Source of the DNA: Serratia liquefaciens
Lineage (GTDB): Bacteria; Pseudomonadota; Gammaproteobacteria; Enterobacterales; Enterobacteriaceae
Length of the DNA stretch: 64,000 nt
Direction: 5' to 3'
Assembly: GCF_027594825.1 (NCBI RefSeq)
Contig: NZ_CP088930.1
Coordinates: 2,913,019-2,977,018, forward strand
The position numbers were made by a program, and so were the translations under genes. Below the pieces are notes generated by a model that worked only from the letters and a program-made list of their open reading frames with translations, made no database searches and had not been told where the DNA came from. Shown here one piece after another: positions 53,887-62,299 of the stretch (position 1 is the stretch's first letter; the number at the start of each line of letters is the position of its first letter).

Positions 53887-55956
53887 TTATCGTGACCGAT
53901 CGCCGACCCAGGCCACCATCACTTTATCGTCGCCGAGCCGCCGGCTGAAAGCATAGTAGTGTGCCGTTTGCTGCGACTGCTGCGTGCCGGCACCGATCGC
54001 CGGGTGACGAGCGCGGAATTGACCCAGCCGCTGCCAGTGTGCCAACAGAGGAGCTTTGCTACCCTGCAACTCGGCCCAGTTCATATCGGAACGGGTCCCC
54101 TGCAACGGATCTGAGCCGGTGGGGCCCAGTTGACGGCCACTTTCATCGCCGTAGTAAATCTGCACCGCTCCGGGCGCCAACAGCAGCAGATCGGCGGCGC
54201 GCTGCTGTAGCGCCAGCGACCCTTTAGCATCGCTGGCAAAGAACAGCCGGGTATCGTGCGAGGAGATATAGCTCAACACGTTGAAATCCTGAAGCTTGTC
54301 GGCCATCTGCCGGTAGGTGGCGTCGATAGTGGAGAAACAGCCCAGTGCCTGGGAAGCCTGATCCTGGAAGTCAAAATTGATCATCGCGTCGAAGCCGTTC
54401 TGGTAATAGTCGCTTTTCATCACGCCATGGCCCCAGGCCTCGCCGGTCATCCAGAAAGGGGCGTCATCCAGTGCCTGTTGTGGATGGGCGGCTTTCCACT
54501 CTGCCAGAGCTGCGGTGGCGCGCTGTTTCAAGAGCGCCAGCGTTGGTTTTTCTACGTGCTTGGCGGTGTCGACGCGAAAACCGTCAATGCCGTAGTCGCG
54601 TACCCACTGGCTGAGCCAGGTGGTCAGGTAGTCTCGTGTGGTGGCGCCGGGAATATCCCGCGCGGCGGTATCGGGTTTATGGCGGTAAAACAGGGGCAGG
54701 CCACTGGCACCGGGCGCTTCAGTTTTGATGTCCGGAAGGAAAGCCAGCGACATGGTGAGATCGTTATAGCCCGGTGGATCGTAGTCACCGATATCGGTAC
54801 GGATCCAGTTTTTGCCCCACCATGAGCTCCAGCCCGCTTTGTCGCTGAAGTTGATGTAATCGTTGAAGCTGTGCCAGTTTTGACCGGGGCCTGGCCGCCA
54901 GTCGCCCCAATGTTTACCCAGGGTTTTTTCGATTTCTTCCTCCTTCAGATACAGCGAACCGAATTGGAAGGCCTGCATATCCGCCAGCGTGGCGTAGCCG
55001 ACGTGATTTACGACTACGTCAAACAGAATGCGGATGCCGCGTTGGTGCGCCTGATCGACCAGCGTGCGCAGCTCTTGCTCGCTGCCCATATTGGCATCGA
55101 GTCGGGTCCAGTCCAGCGCGTAGTAGCCGTGATAGGCGTAATGCGGGAAGTCCCCTTTGGTGCCGCCGCCGACCCAACCGTGGATCTGCTCCAGCGGTGA
55201 ACTGATCCACAGCGCATTGACGCCAAGCTGTTGCAGATAATCCAGTTTTTTGGTCAGACCCGCCAGATCGCCGCCGTGGAAGGTGCCGATCTCCTGCATG
55301 CCGTCACTGCGGCGCCCGTAGCTGTGGTCGTTGGCCGGGTTGCCGTTCTCAAAGCGGTCGGTAAGGGCAAAATACACCGTGGCGTTGTGCCAATTGAAGG
55401 GGGCCGGTTTTTCACTGCCGGCAGATTCAAGTAACAGCAGTCCGCCGCTACCGGCGGCAGGTTGCAGGGTAATTTTGCCCTGGCTGACCTTCGCCGTTTG
55501 GCCTGAATAGAAATCGCGTACCGATTCGCCTTCGTCAAAGGTTGCCGCGACGTCAAGGGTGACCGGTTTACCGTCCCAGCGTTGGCAGGTGTGTGTGGCG
55601 GCGGCAGTGGCGGTTTCCGGTGCGGTTTTCAGACTGAGTTGTAACGTCGGCGTGCCGCTGCGCGTATCGATGCGCACCTGGTATTCCCCGGTGCGGAACA
55701 GCCGCCAGTTAACCGGCGGGTTATCGCCGCAGGGTTGCAGTGACAACGCTTGGTTCAGTTTGACCGGCGCAGCTGGCTGCCAGCATTGCTGGTCCTGGTA
55801 AATCTTCAGCGGCAGTTCGCCTTTGGGCAGCGTGGCGCGGCTGGTGAACAAGCCGTCGGCGGAAGTACCGTCAAAGGCCGGGAAGCTTTGCAGCGTCCAG
55901 CTTGCTATTACCGCAGGCGACAGCAGCATCAGCAGGGGAAGGGTCAGGCGTTTCAT
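53887..55956 (-). CDS. malS: MalS, periplasmic alpha-amylase
   Basis: This 689-residue GH13 amylase (E. coli MalS 676) has a signal peptide MKRLTLPLLMLLSPAVIA. The catalytic (beta/alpha)8 barrel covers about residues 190-620: region I VVNHVG, region II DGFRVDTAKH (nucleophile Asp), region III GEAWGHG (acid Glu), region IV ISSHD. It releases maltohexaose from maltodextrins in the periplasm. A MalT-like box upstream suggests maltose regulation. Confidence 0.95.
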   Translation of the reverse strand: MKRLTLPLLMLLSPAVIASWTLQSFPAFDGTSADGLFTSRATLPKGELPLKIYQDQQCWQPAAPVKLNQALSLQPCGDNPPVNWRLFRTGEYQVRIDTRSGTPTLQLSLKTAPETATAAATHTCQRWDGKPVTLDVAATFDEGESVRDFYSGQTAKVSQGKITLQPAAGSGGLLLLESAGSEKPAPFNWHNATVYFALTDRFENGNPANDHSYGRRSDGMQEIGTFHGGDLAGLTKKLDYLQQLGVNALWISSPLEQIHGWVGGGTKGDFPHYAYHGYYALDWTRLDANMGSEQELRTLVDQAHQRGIRILFDVVVNHVGYATLADMQAFQFGSLYLKEEEIEKTLGKHWGDWRPGPGQNWHSFNDYINFSDKAGWSSWWGKNWIRTDIGDYDPPGYNDLTMSLAFLPDIKTEAPGASGLPLFYRHKPDTAARDIPGATTRDYLTTWLSQWVRDYGIDGFRVDTAKHVEKPTLALLKQRATAALAEWKAAHPQQALDDAPFWMTGEAWGHGVMKSDYYQNGFDAMINFDFQDQASQALGCFSTIDATYRQMADKLQDFNVLSYISSHDTRLFFASDAKGSLALQQRAADLLLLAPGAVQIYYGDESGRQLGPTGSDPLQGTRSDMNWAELQGSKAPLLAHWQRLGQFRARHPAIGAGTQQSQQTAHYYAFSRRLGDDKVMVAWVGDRSR

Positions 55957-56030
55957 GGCTCTCCTTACGCGTGGCAGGAAGCGTTTTTATTGTAGGGTAA
56001 TGCCCAGTGTGACGAACGATGAAAAAATAG

Positions 56031-56040
56031 CCTCATCCCG
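56031..56040 (-). promoter_or_regulatory. MalT box upstream of malS
   Basis: On the minus strand the sequence CGGGATGAGG matches the MalT consensus GGGGA(T/G)GAGG at 9 of 10 positions, 75 bp before the malS start. A looser 8/10 match on the plus strand (AGGGAGGAGA, 56054-56063) lies near it. Confidence 0.6.
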
Positions 56041-56112
56041 GCGCGAGATTTTCAGGGAGGAGAAGGCAGGGGGAGAGCGGAGGCTGTTATCCGGTGATTT
56101 TTTAATCTATAT

Positions 56113-56130
56113 TACAATGTATACATTGTA
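56113..56130. promoter_or_regulatory. Palindromic operator of the toxin-antitoxin module
   Basis: TACAATGTATACATTGTA is a perfect 18-bp palindrome, 14 bp before the antitoxin start. This is the expected place for autorepression by a ribbon-helix-helix antitoxin dimer pair. It is AT-rich, unlike the surrounding DNA. Confidence 0.75.
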
Positions 56131-56144
56131 GTGTGAGGTGATCT

Positions 56145-56393
56145 ATGAGCGTGATGTCCGTTCGACTATCGGAAGATCTCAGTGAGCAGCTCGAGGCTTT
56201 GGCCAAAGCGACCGGCAGGACTAAATCGTTTTTGGCCGGGCAGGCTATCCGAGATTTCATTAACCGCGAAGCCTGGCAAATTGCTGAAACTCAGCAGGCA
56301 ATCATTGAGGCGGATCAGGGTGATTTTGTTTCTGACGATGAAATGGAAACCCGCTTCAAGAAGATGGGGGTGATTGATAACGATGAAAATTAA
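56145..56393 (+). CDS. Type II antitoxin, RelB/CopG ribbon-helix-helix family
   Basis: This 82-residue protein has an N-terminal ribbon-helix-helix: MSVRLSEDLSEQLEALAKATGRTKSFLAGQAIRDFI, about residues 4-39. The acidic C-terminal tail (EADQGDFVSDDEMETRFKK) is the usual toxin-binding part. The start (MSVMSVRLSED) follows TGAGGTG. It overlaps the toxin start by 11 bp. Confidence 0.88.
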   Translation: MSVMSVRLSEDLSEQLEALAKATGRTKSFLAGQAIRDFINREAWQIAETQQAIIEADQGDFVSDDEMETRFKKMGVIDNDEN

Positions 56394-56670
56394 ATGGCTA
56401 AGGAAAGCCGCAAGCAATCTTGATGACGAATATGATTGGTTTTATCAAGAGAGTCCTCAGGTTGCGACAGAGTTTGCCAGGGAGGTCTTTCGCTTAGTGA
56501 ATTTGCTGGTTTCAAACCCGGCCCTCGGCAGAGCTGGCAGGGTGATGGGCACCCGGGAAATCGTGATGAAAACCTTCCCGTACCTGATCCCGTACAGAAT
56601 TAAAAACAATGAAATACATATCCTTAGAATATTCCATATGCGCAGGCGTGCGCCAAAAAAGTGTTGGTGA
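56383..56670 (+). CDS. Type II toxin, RelE/ParE family
   Basis: This 95-residue basic protein has the family start MKIKWLRKAASNLDDEYDWF and the C-terminal FPYLIPYRIKNNEIHILRIFHMRR core. ATG 56383 is preferred over an upstream TTG. It is coupled to the antitoxin by an 11-bp overlap. The final residues are RRAPKKCW. It may be a gyrase poison (ParE type) or an mRNA interferase (RelE type); key RelE catalytic residues are not clear, so ParE-like is favoured. Confidence 0.87.
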   Translation: MKIKWLRKAASNLDDEYDWFYQESPQVATEFAREVFRLVNLLVSNPALGRAGRVMGTREIVMKTFPYLIPYRIKNNEIHILRIFHMRRRAPKKCW

Positions 56671-56713
56671 TTTTGCATGGATGCCAGTTTTTTCTCACTG
56701 GCATCCATGAAAG

Positions 56714-57691
56714 TTACTTCTTCAACAGCTGCGGGTTGACGCAGTTTTCTGTGACCTTGCCGGTCAGTGCGGCGATCAGGTTGTCCACGGCGCAGGCGGC
56801 CATGCCGTAACGGGTCTCATGGGTCGCAGAACCGATGTGCGGCAGCGCCACGACGTTCGGCAACGTCAACAGCGGTGAAGAAACCGGCAGCGGTTCCTGT
56901 TCGAACACGTCCAGCCCGGCGGCATGAATAGTGCCGTTTTGCAGCGCCTCAACCAGCGCCACCTCATCAACCACGGGGCCGCGGCCGGCGTTGATCAGAA
57001 TGCCGCTCTTTTTCATTTTCGCCAGTTGGTCACGGCTGATCATATGGAAAGTTTCGTCGGTCAGCGGCAGCGTAATGCAGATGAAATCGGATTCGGCCAA
57101 CAGGGTATCCAGGTCACAGCGGCGGGCATTAAAACGCTGCTCCGCTTCTTCATGAGTGCGACGGGCGTTATACAGCACCGGCATGCCGAAGCCGAAATGA
57201 GCACGTTGCGCCAGCGCCAGACCAATACGGCCCATGCCGAGGATGCCGATGGTTTTGTGGTGCACGTCAACGCCAAACCAGTCTGCCCCGATACTGCCTT
57301 GCCATTCGCCGGCTTTCACCCGCTCGGCCACTTCTACCACTCGACGAGCTGTCGCCAAAACCAGGCTCATGATGGTGTCGGCGACGGTTTCAGTCAGCAC
57401 GGTTGGGGTGTGCATCAGCAGCACGTGATGGGCATTAAGCGCGTCAACGTCGAAATTATCGTAACCGACGGAAATGGTTGAGGCCGCGCGCAGTTTGGGT
57501 GCCTGCTGCAAGAAAGCCTCATCAATTTTGCCGCCGGAACCGATGATCCCTTCTGCCTGCTGCAGCGCCTGGCGCAGCTCATCGCGGTTTTCCGGGTTTA
57601 GCCCGTTGAAGGCATGCACGGTGAAGTGCTGTTCCAGTCGTTCACGCAGATCGGTGGGAATGCTTTTGTATAACACGATAGAAGGCTTCAT
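56714..57691 (-). CDS. ghrB: 2-ketoaldonate / glyoxylate-hydroxypyruvate reductase (GhrB, acting as KguD)
   Basis: This 325-residue D-2-hydroxyacid dehydrogenase is closest to E. coli GhrB (324). The NAD(P) motif [13 protein letters not shown] is at about residues 149-161; the catalytic Arg-Glu-His set lies in [10 protein letters not shown] and PHIGSATHE. It starts at ATG 57691 (a GTG directly before it is ignored). Downstream of kguT on the same strand it should reduce 2-keto-6-phosphogluconate to 6-phosphogluconate (KguD role, inferred from context). Confidence 0.93.
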   Translation of the reverse strand: MKPSIVLYKSIPTDLRERLEQHFTVHAFNGLNPENRDELRQALQQAEGIIGSGGKIDEAFLQQAPKLRAASTISVGYDNFDVDALNAHHVLLMHTPTVLTETVADTIMSLVLATARRVVEVAERVKAGEWQGSIGADWFGVDVHHKTIGILGMGRIGLALAQRAHFGFGMPVLYNARRTHEEAEQRFNARRCDLDTLLAESDFICITLPLTDETFHMISRDQLAKMKKSGILINAGRGPVVDEVALVEALQNGTIHAAGLDVFEQEPLPVSSPLLTLPNVVALPHIGSATHETRYGMAACAVDNLIAALTGKVTENCVNPQLLKK

Positions 57692-57705
57692 CACTTACTC
57701 CAGCA

Positions 57706-57829
57706 ATACCCTTCGTCTTTCAGACTGCTGCGTTGTTAACGGCTCGAACTTCCCCCAGTGACTTACTTAAGTAAGCGCCTGGGGGAAGTTCGTTTGTCGC
57801 CTGGCTGCGGCCTGAAAGCCATTGGGTAT
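57706..57829. repeat. ERIC element
   Basis: About 124 bp, bounded by ATACCC and GGGTAT, with imperfect ends both containing CTTTCAG. The centre holds the ERIC hallmark: GAACTTCCCCCAG / CTGGGGGAAGTTC flanking ACTTACTTAAGTAAG, matching the consensus AAGTAAGTGACTGGGG. It sits between kguT and the ghrB gene, just before the ghrB start, and would fold into a large hairpin in the operon message. Confidence 0.88.
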
Positions 57830-57857
57830 ATTCAACAGAACATAAATTATAACGAGA

Positions 57858-59126
57858 CTAAGCCAGCTGTGGGTGAGCCTCGTTGCGAGCGGGTTTGACG
57901 ATCAACGTGACGAACACGGCGACCAGCAGCGCAATGGCCATGAACATATAGGAAGCCGCGGGGCTGCCGGTCGCGCCGTTGAGGTAACCGACGAACCAGG
58001 AGCCAAAGAAAGAACCCAACGCCCCCATGCTGTTGATCAACGCCATGGCGCCGCCGGCGACGTTTTTCGGCAGCATCTCGGGAATGATGGCGAAGAACGG
58101 ACCGTAAGGGGCGTACATTGCCGCACCGGCAATCACCAGCAGGGCATAAGAGACCCAGAAGTGGTTGGCACCTACGGCATAAGAACCAAAGAACGCCAGC
58201 GCGCCAACCAGCAGCAGCGGCCAGACGAACAGCTTACGGTTTTGCATTTTGTCCGAAGCCCAGGACACCAGGATCATGGCGATGGTCGCCGCCAGGTAAG
58301 GCACCGCCGACAGCCAGCCGGCCTCCACCATGCCCATTTCCATGCCGCTGCGCAGGATGGAAGGCAACCACAGCACGAAGCCATACACGCCAATGCTCCA
58401 GGCGAAGTACTGGACACAAAGCAGGATCACGTTGCGTGAGCGGAAGGCTTCGCTGTAGTTACGCACCGCTTTGATGCCTTTCTGCTCTTCTTCCAACTGC
58501 TGCTGCAGGGCCAGCTTTTCGTCATCGCTCAGCCATTTGGCCTGCGCCGGTTTGTCTTTGACCAGCACCCACCAGCAGAAGGCCCAGATCACCGCAGGAA
58601 TGCCTTCAAAGATGAACATTTCACGCCAGCCGTAGGCATGGATCAGGTAGCCGGAAACCACCGACATCCACAGCACGGTGACGGGGTTACCGAGGATCAG
58701 GAAGGTATTGGCACGCGAACGTTCGGACTTGGTGAACCAGTTGCTGATGTAAATCAGCATGGCTGGCATCACCGCGGCTTCCACCACGCCGAGAATAAAA
58801 CGGATCGCCGCCAGCATCGGGATATTGCTGACCATGCCGGTCAGCGAGGCGCAGGCGCCCCACAGGATCAGGCACCAGAAAATCAGTTTTTTAACGCTGC
58901 GGCGTTCGGCATAGATCGCGCCCGGGATTTGGAAAAAGAAATAGCCGAGGAAAAACAGTGCGCCCAACAGCGAAGACATGCCTTTGGTGATGCCCAGGTC
59001 ATCATTGATGCCGGCCGCAGAGGCAAAGCTGAAGTTGGCCCGGTCGAGATAGGCCAGGCTGTAGGTGATAAACACGATGGGCATGATGTACCACCAGCGT
59101 TTAGCCGCGATAGTCGCTTTGGTCAT
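57858..59126 (-). CDS. kguT: KguT, 2-ketogluconate transporter (MFS)
   Basis: This 422-residue protein has 12 hydrophobic segments and belongs to the MFS anion:cation symporter branch (LDRANFSFAS near the first helix, GYFFFQIPGAIYAERRS, RFILGVVEAAVMPAMLIY). The relatives carry sugar acids and 2-ketogluconate. Its place beside a PfkB kinase, a TIM-barrel epimerase and a LacI regulator matches the Pseudomonas kgu operon. It starts at ATG 59126. Confidence 0.9.
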   Translation of the reverse strand: MTKATIAAKRWWYIMPIVFITYSLAYLDRANFSFASAAGINDDLGITKGMSSLLGALFFLGYFFFQIPGAIYAERRSVKKLIFWCLILWGACASLTGMVSNIPMLAAIRFILGVVEAAVMPAMLIYISNWFTKSERSRANTFLILGNPVTVLWMSVVSGYLIHAYGWREMFIFEGIPAVIWAFCWWVLVKDKPAQAKWLSDDEKLALQQQLEEEQKGIKAVRNYSEAFRSRNVILLCVQYFAWSIGVYGFVLWLPSILRSGMEMGMVEAGWLSAVPYLAATIAMILVSWASDKMQNRKLFVWPLLLVGALAFFGSYAVGANHFWVSYALLVIAGAAMYAPYGPFFAIIPEMLPKNVAGGAMALINSMGALGSFFGSWFVGYLNGATGSPAASYMFMAIALLVAVFVTLIVKPARNEAHPQLA

Positions 59127-59235
59127 GTTCAGATTCCTTCAGTGGTGTCGTAGTGCTCTCCCGGCGGATCTGGTTGTAGGGCCAGAGGCATCAGCCGTTC
59201 GGAGAAGGCTATTAACTGATATTGTTTTGTTATAT

Positions 59236-60195
59236 TTATTCAGCCAGTGCCGCGCGGGTCGGCAACCCTTCGCTGTCGCCGATGGCCTGAATGGCCAGCG
59301 AGCCGATTTTATTGCCGCGTTGCACCGCCTGTTTCAGCGTGTTGCCTTCCAGCAGGGCGCTGATGGTCCCGACGGCAAAGCCGTCTCCTGCCCCTACGGT
59401 ATCCACCACATTGCTGACTTTAATTGCGGCTACCGCCGCCTGATCGCCCGCTGCGGTTTTAAACCAGGCGCCGTCCGGGCCAGTTTTAATGATCACCGCC
59501 TGTACGCCACGCTCCAGATAAAAATCGGCAATCCCTTCCGGTGTCGACTGGCCGGTAAGAATTTGCCCTTCTTTCAGCCCCGGCAGCACCCAGTCGGCGG
59601 CAAACGCCAGCTTGTTCAGCTGCTCGATCATCACCTGTTGGCTGGACCACAACACCGGGCGCAGATTGGGGTCAAATGAAATGGTTTTTCCCATCGCCCG
59701 CATCTCGCGCGCCGCGTGGTTGCACAGCGCCAGCGATTGGCCGGACAGCGCTGCCGCCACGCCGCTCAGGTGCAGGTGGCGTGCGGAACCGAAGTAATCG
59801 CGGCTGAAGTCGTCGACCGACAGGTGGCTGGCCGCCGAGCCCTTGCGGAAATACTCAACACTGGGATCGGTACCATCGGTGGTTTTAGATTTGATCTGAA
59901 AGCCGGTCGGATAATTAGCATCTACCGTCACTTGCTGGGCGTTGATGCCTTCTTTTTTCAACTGCTGCAGGGTGAAGCGGCCGAAAGTGTCGTTGCCGAC
60001 GCGGCTGACCCAGCCGACGTTCAGCCCCAGGCGAGCCAGGCCGATCGCGACGTTCAGCTCGGCGCCGGCAATGCGTTTGGTGAAGTTGTCCACTTCCGCC
60101 AGGTCGCCGGTTTGGGTTGCCACGAACATCGCCATGGCTTCACCCAGAGTGACGACGTCCAGTTGCGCGCGATGCGCGGTAGTCAGCGTTGTCAT
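59236..60195 (-). CDS. kguK: KguK, 2-ketogluconate kinase (PfkB family)
   Basis: This 319-residue PfkB/ribokinase-family protein has the N-terminal signature GGEMAMF-like (GEAMAMF) and the C-terminal DTVGAGDGFAVG motif, in which Asp is the catalytic base and GAGD forms the anion hole. It should phosphorylate 2-ketogluconate at C6. It lies 5 bp after kguE, which points to one transcript. Confidence 0.9.
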   Translation of the reverse strand: MTTLTTAHRAQLDVVTLGEAMAMFVATQTGDLAEVDNFTKRIAGAELNVAIGLARLGLNVGWVSRVGNDTFGRFTLQQLKKEGINAQQVTVDANYPTGFQIKSKTTDGTDPSVEYFRKGSAASHLSVDDFSRDYFGSARHLHLSGVAAALSGQSLALCNHAAREMRAMGKTISFDPNLRPVLWSSQQVMIEQLNKLAFAADWVLPGLKEGQILTGQSTPEGIADFYLERGVQAVIIKTGPDGAWFKTAAGDQAAVAAIKVSNVVDTVGAGDGFAVGTISALLEGNTLKQAVQRGNKIGSLAIQAIGDSEGLPTRAALAE

Positions 60196-60200
60196 GATAT

Positions 60201-60953
60201 TTACTCCGCGCGCAAAAGGTTAACGTAGTAGCGGGTCACGTCTTCCAGACTGTCACCTTGCAGTGGGAATTCAATGCCGCGTGGTGCGTCCAGCGGCAGG
60301 TGAGTCAGCAGATCGCGCCATTTGCCGTCGCTGTCATCCAGCGCCACGGCACGCCAGCCTTTCAGGCTATGAGTGGCGGCTTTAACGTGAACGTAGCTGA
60401 CGTGGCGGGCCAGGCGATCGGCGGCGGCGAAGGCGTCTTGCCCCACCCAGTGCCAGTTGGCCATGTCGAACGTCATGCTGACCGGCAGACGGTTATCTTC
60501 TGCGGCGTGGAAAAAGGCGTTGAGCAGCGACAGAATGCCGCAGTCAGGCGTTTGATCGTTCTCGACCACCAGGCTGACCGGATGTTGCTCCAGTGCCACT
60601 TTCAGTTCGGTAAAGTCGAAGCCCGGCTGGTAATGGCCCAGAGAGAGTTTCAACTGACGCGCGTTCAGGGTCTGGGCTTCCGCCAGCAGTGCCGGCAGGT
60701 TCGGGTTGAGCGTATGCTGTGGGGTAAACAGAGCCTCAGGCGCAGAGTAAACGGCAAACAGCTGCTGTTGTTCGATGGCCTGAGCCAGTGCCGGCAGGTT
60801 TTCCAGCTCTTGAGCAGAAAACAGTTCGCGGCGGATCTCTACACCGTCGGCGCCGGCATCGGCAATGATCGGCAATAATGCGGCCTGGCCGCCGAGCTGT
60901 TGGACGGTATCGGTGCCGTAGGCACCGGTCACCACGATAATTTCTCTTGTCAT
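60201..60953 (-). CDS. kguE: KguE, TIM-barrel epimerase-like protein
   Basis: This 250-residue protein starts at MTREIIVVTGAYGTD (a 15-codon in-frame extension is not used). It resembles xylose isomerase-like AP-endonuclease-2 family TIM barrels with acidic metal ligands (ADGVEIRREL, VVENDQTPD, TFDMANWHWVG, VHVKAA). In Pseudomonas kguE is a poorly defined epimerase of 2-ketogluconate use. It is the first gene of kguEKT-ghrB. Confidence 0.85.
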   Translation of the reverse strand: MTREIIVVTGAYGTDTVQQLGGQAALLPIIADAGADGVEIRRELFSAQELENLPALAQAIEQQQLFAVYSAPEALFTPQHTLNPNLPALLAEAQTLNARQLKLSLGHYQPGFDFTELKVALEQHPVSLVVENDQTPDCGILSLLNAFFHAAEDNRLPVSMTFDMANWHWVGQDAFAAADRLARHVSYVHVKAATHSLKGWRAVALDDSDGKWRDLLTHLPLDAPRGIEFPLQGDSLEDVTRYYVNLLRAE

Positions 60954-61006
60954 TTTTTGCTCCTGAGGTGGCGTTATCCCACCGCTGCTGTTAACCACAC
61001 GTTAAA

Positions 61007-61020
61007 TGGTACCGGTTCCA
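61007..61020. promoter_or_regulatory. Candidate PtxS operator upstream of kguE
   Basis: TGGTACCGGTTCCA is a near-perfect palindrome around ACCGGT with one non-matching pair, about 55 bp before kguE. The Pseudomonas PtxS box is a palindrome with the core ACCGGT (TGAAACCGGTTTCA), so the match to the core is good. Confidence 0.65.
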
Positions 61021-61136
61021 GGCGAAAGCGACAGAGTGTAAAAATATGATCGCAATCACGAACATGAGCAAAAAATAGTCTGGGGAGAAGTTGGCTGGGG
61101 CGCCGTATGTCGCGCCCTGAGCGGGAAAGAAGGGGA

Positions 61137-62171
61137 CTATCGGGTGGTGGAGCCGCGCACGATCAGTTCACCGGGGAACATCTGCTCGCTGATGGGGGTA
61201 TCCAGACCCTGAATGCGTTGCACCAATTGCTCTAGCGCGGCGTGGCCCATTTGATAGGTCGGCTGTTTCAGCGTGGTGATGCCCACGCCGGCCAGTTCGG
61301 CCCATTCCAGTTCGTCAAAGCCCAGCAGGCCTATATCGCTGCCCCATTGGATACCCAGTCGACGCATGGCGCGCGCTACCTGTAGCGTCAGCGCACCGTT
61401 GGCGGAAATCACCGCTTTGCGCATGCCGCGATGGCGGGTATTAAAATCGCCGAGCACGTCTTCCAGAAGCTTGACGTCGTTCAGCGGGACTTCGGCCTGC
61501 TCGGCCAACAGCCCGGCATGTTGCGCCATGGTTTGGTTAAACGCGTGCAGCCGTTCCAGACGGGTATTGACCGTGCCAATGGGCTCGCTGAGAAACAGAA
61601 TGGCTTCGAAACCTTGTTGCAGCAGGTGTTCCGTGGCGGTCGTGGCGGCTTCGTGGTTGTTGAGGCCCACCACATCGCAGGCGAAATCATGAATTTTTCG
61701 GTCGATCAGTACCATCGGCAGCATGGATTGTTGCAGCGTCGATAACGCCTCTTCGCGCATACCGACGGCGTTGACCACAATGCCCTCTACCCGGTAGCTG
61801 CTGAGCAGTTGCAGGTAGTGCTGTTCCTGATTGACCTCGTTGTTGGTGTTACACACCAGCAGGGTAAAGCCGTGCTGACGGCAGGCGGCTTCTATGCCGC
61901 GCATGACGTCCACCGAATAGGGGTTGGTTATATCGGCGATGATCAGGCCAATCAGCCGCGTCTGTCCGCCTTTCAGGCTACGCGCCATCTGGCTTGGACG
62001 GTAGTCGAGCTGGAGGATAGCCTGCTCGATGCGCTGTTTGAGAGCGTCAGAAAGCAGGTGCTGCTCACCATTCAAGTAGCGCGATACGCTGGTTTTACCG
62101 GTCTTGGCGGTTTTCGCCACATCGCTGATGGTGGCCCGCCCCGAGGCGCGCATTGCCTTAACACTGCTCAC
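61137..62171 (-). CDS. ptxS: PtxS-like LacI-family repressor of the kgu operon
   Basis: This 344-residue regulator has a LacI-type N-terminal helix-turn-helix (ATISDVAKTAKTGKTSVSRYLNGE, about residues 13-37; hinge YRPSQMARSLK) and a periplasmic-binding-like ligand domain (RLIGLIIADITNPYS). It is upstream of kguE on the same strand with a 183-bp gap that holds the palindrome. 2-Ketogluconate is the expected inducer (inferred from Pseudomonas PtxS). Confidence 0.85.
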   Translation of the reverse strand: MSSVKAMRASGRATISDVAKTAKTGKTSVSRYLNGEQHLLSDALKQRIEQAILQLDYRPSQMARSLKGGQTRLIGLIIADITNPYSVDVMRGIEAACRQHGFTLLVCNTNNEVNQEQHYLQLLSSYRVEGIVVNAVGMREEALSTLQQSMLPMVLIDRKIHDFACDVVGLNNHEAATTATEHLLQQGFEAILFLSEPIGTVNTRLERLHAFNQTMAQHAGLLAEQAEVPLNDVKLLEDVLGDFNTRHRGMRKAVISANGALTLQVARAMRRLGIQWGSDIGLLGFDELEWAELAGVGITTLKQPTYQMGHAALEQLVQRIQGLDTPISEQMFPGELIVRGSTTR

Positions 62172-62266
62172 AACCGATCTCCCCTGAGGTTAATTGCCAA
62201 GGAGACTATCACACAGAATGTATAGCCGGGAATGTTGAATGGGATACGGGAAGGGGATCGACAGGA

Positions 62267-62293
62267 TAAAAATGGCGGGGCGTTGTGCCCCGC
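62267..62293 (-). terminator. Terminator of yiaD
   Basis: Read on the minus strand: perfect 7-bp stem GCGGGGC / GCCCCGC with loop of 5, then a T-rich run (A5 at 62268-62272 on the plus strand). It is 7 bp after the yiaD stop. Confidence 0.88.
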
Positions 62294-62299
62294 AAGGGA

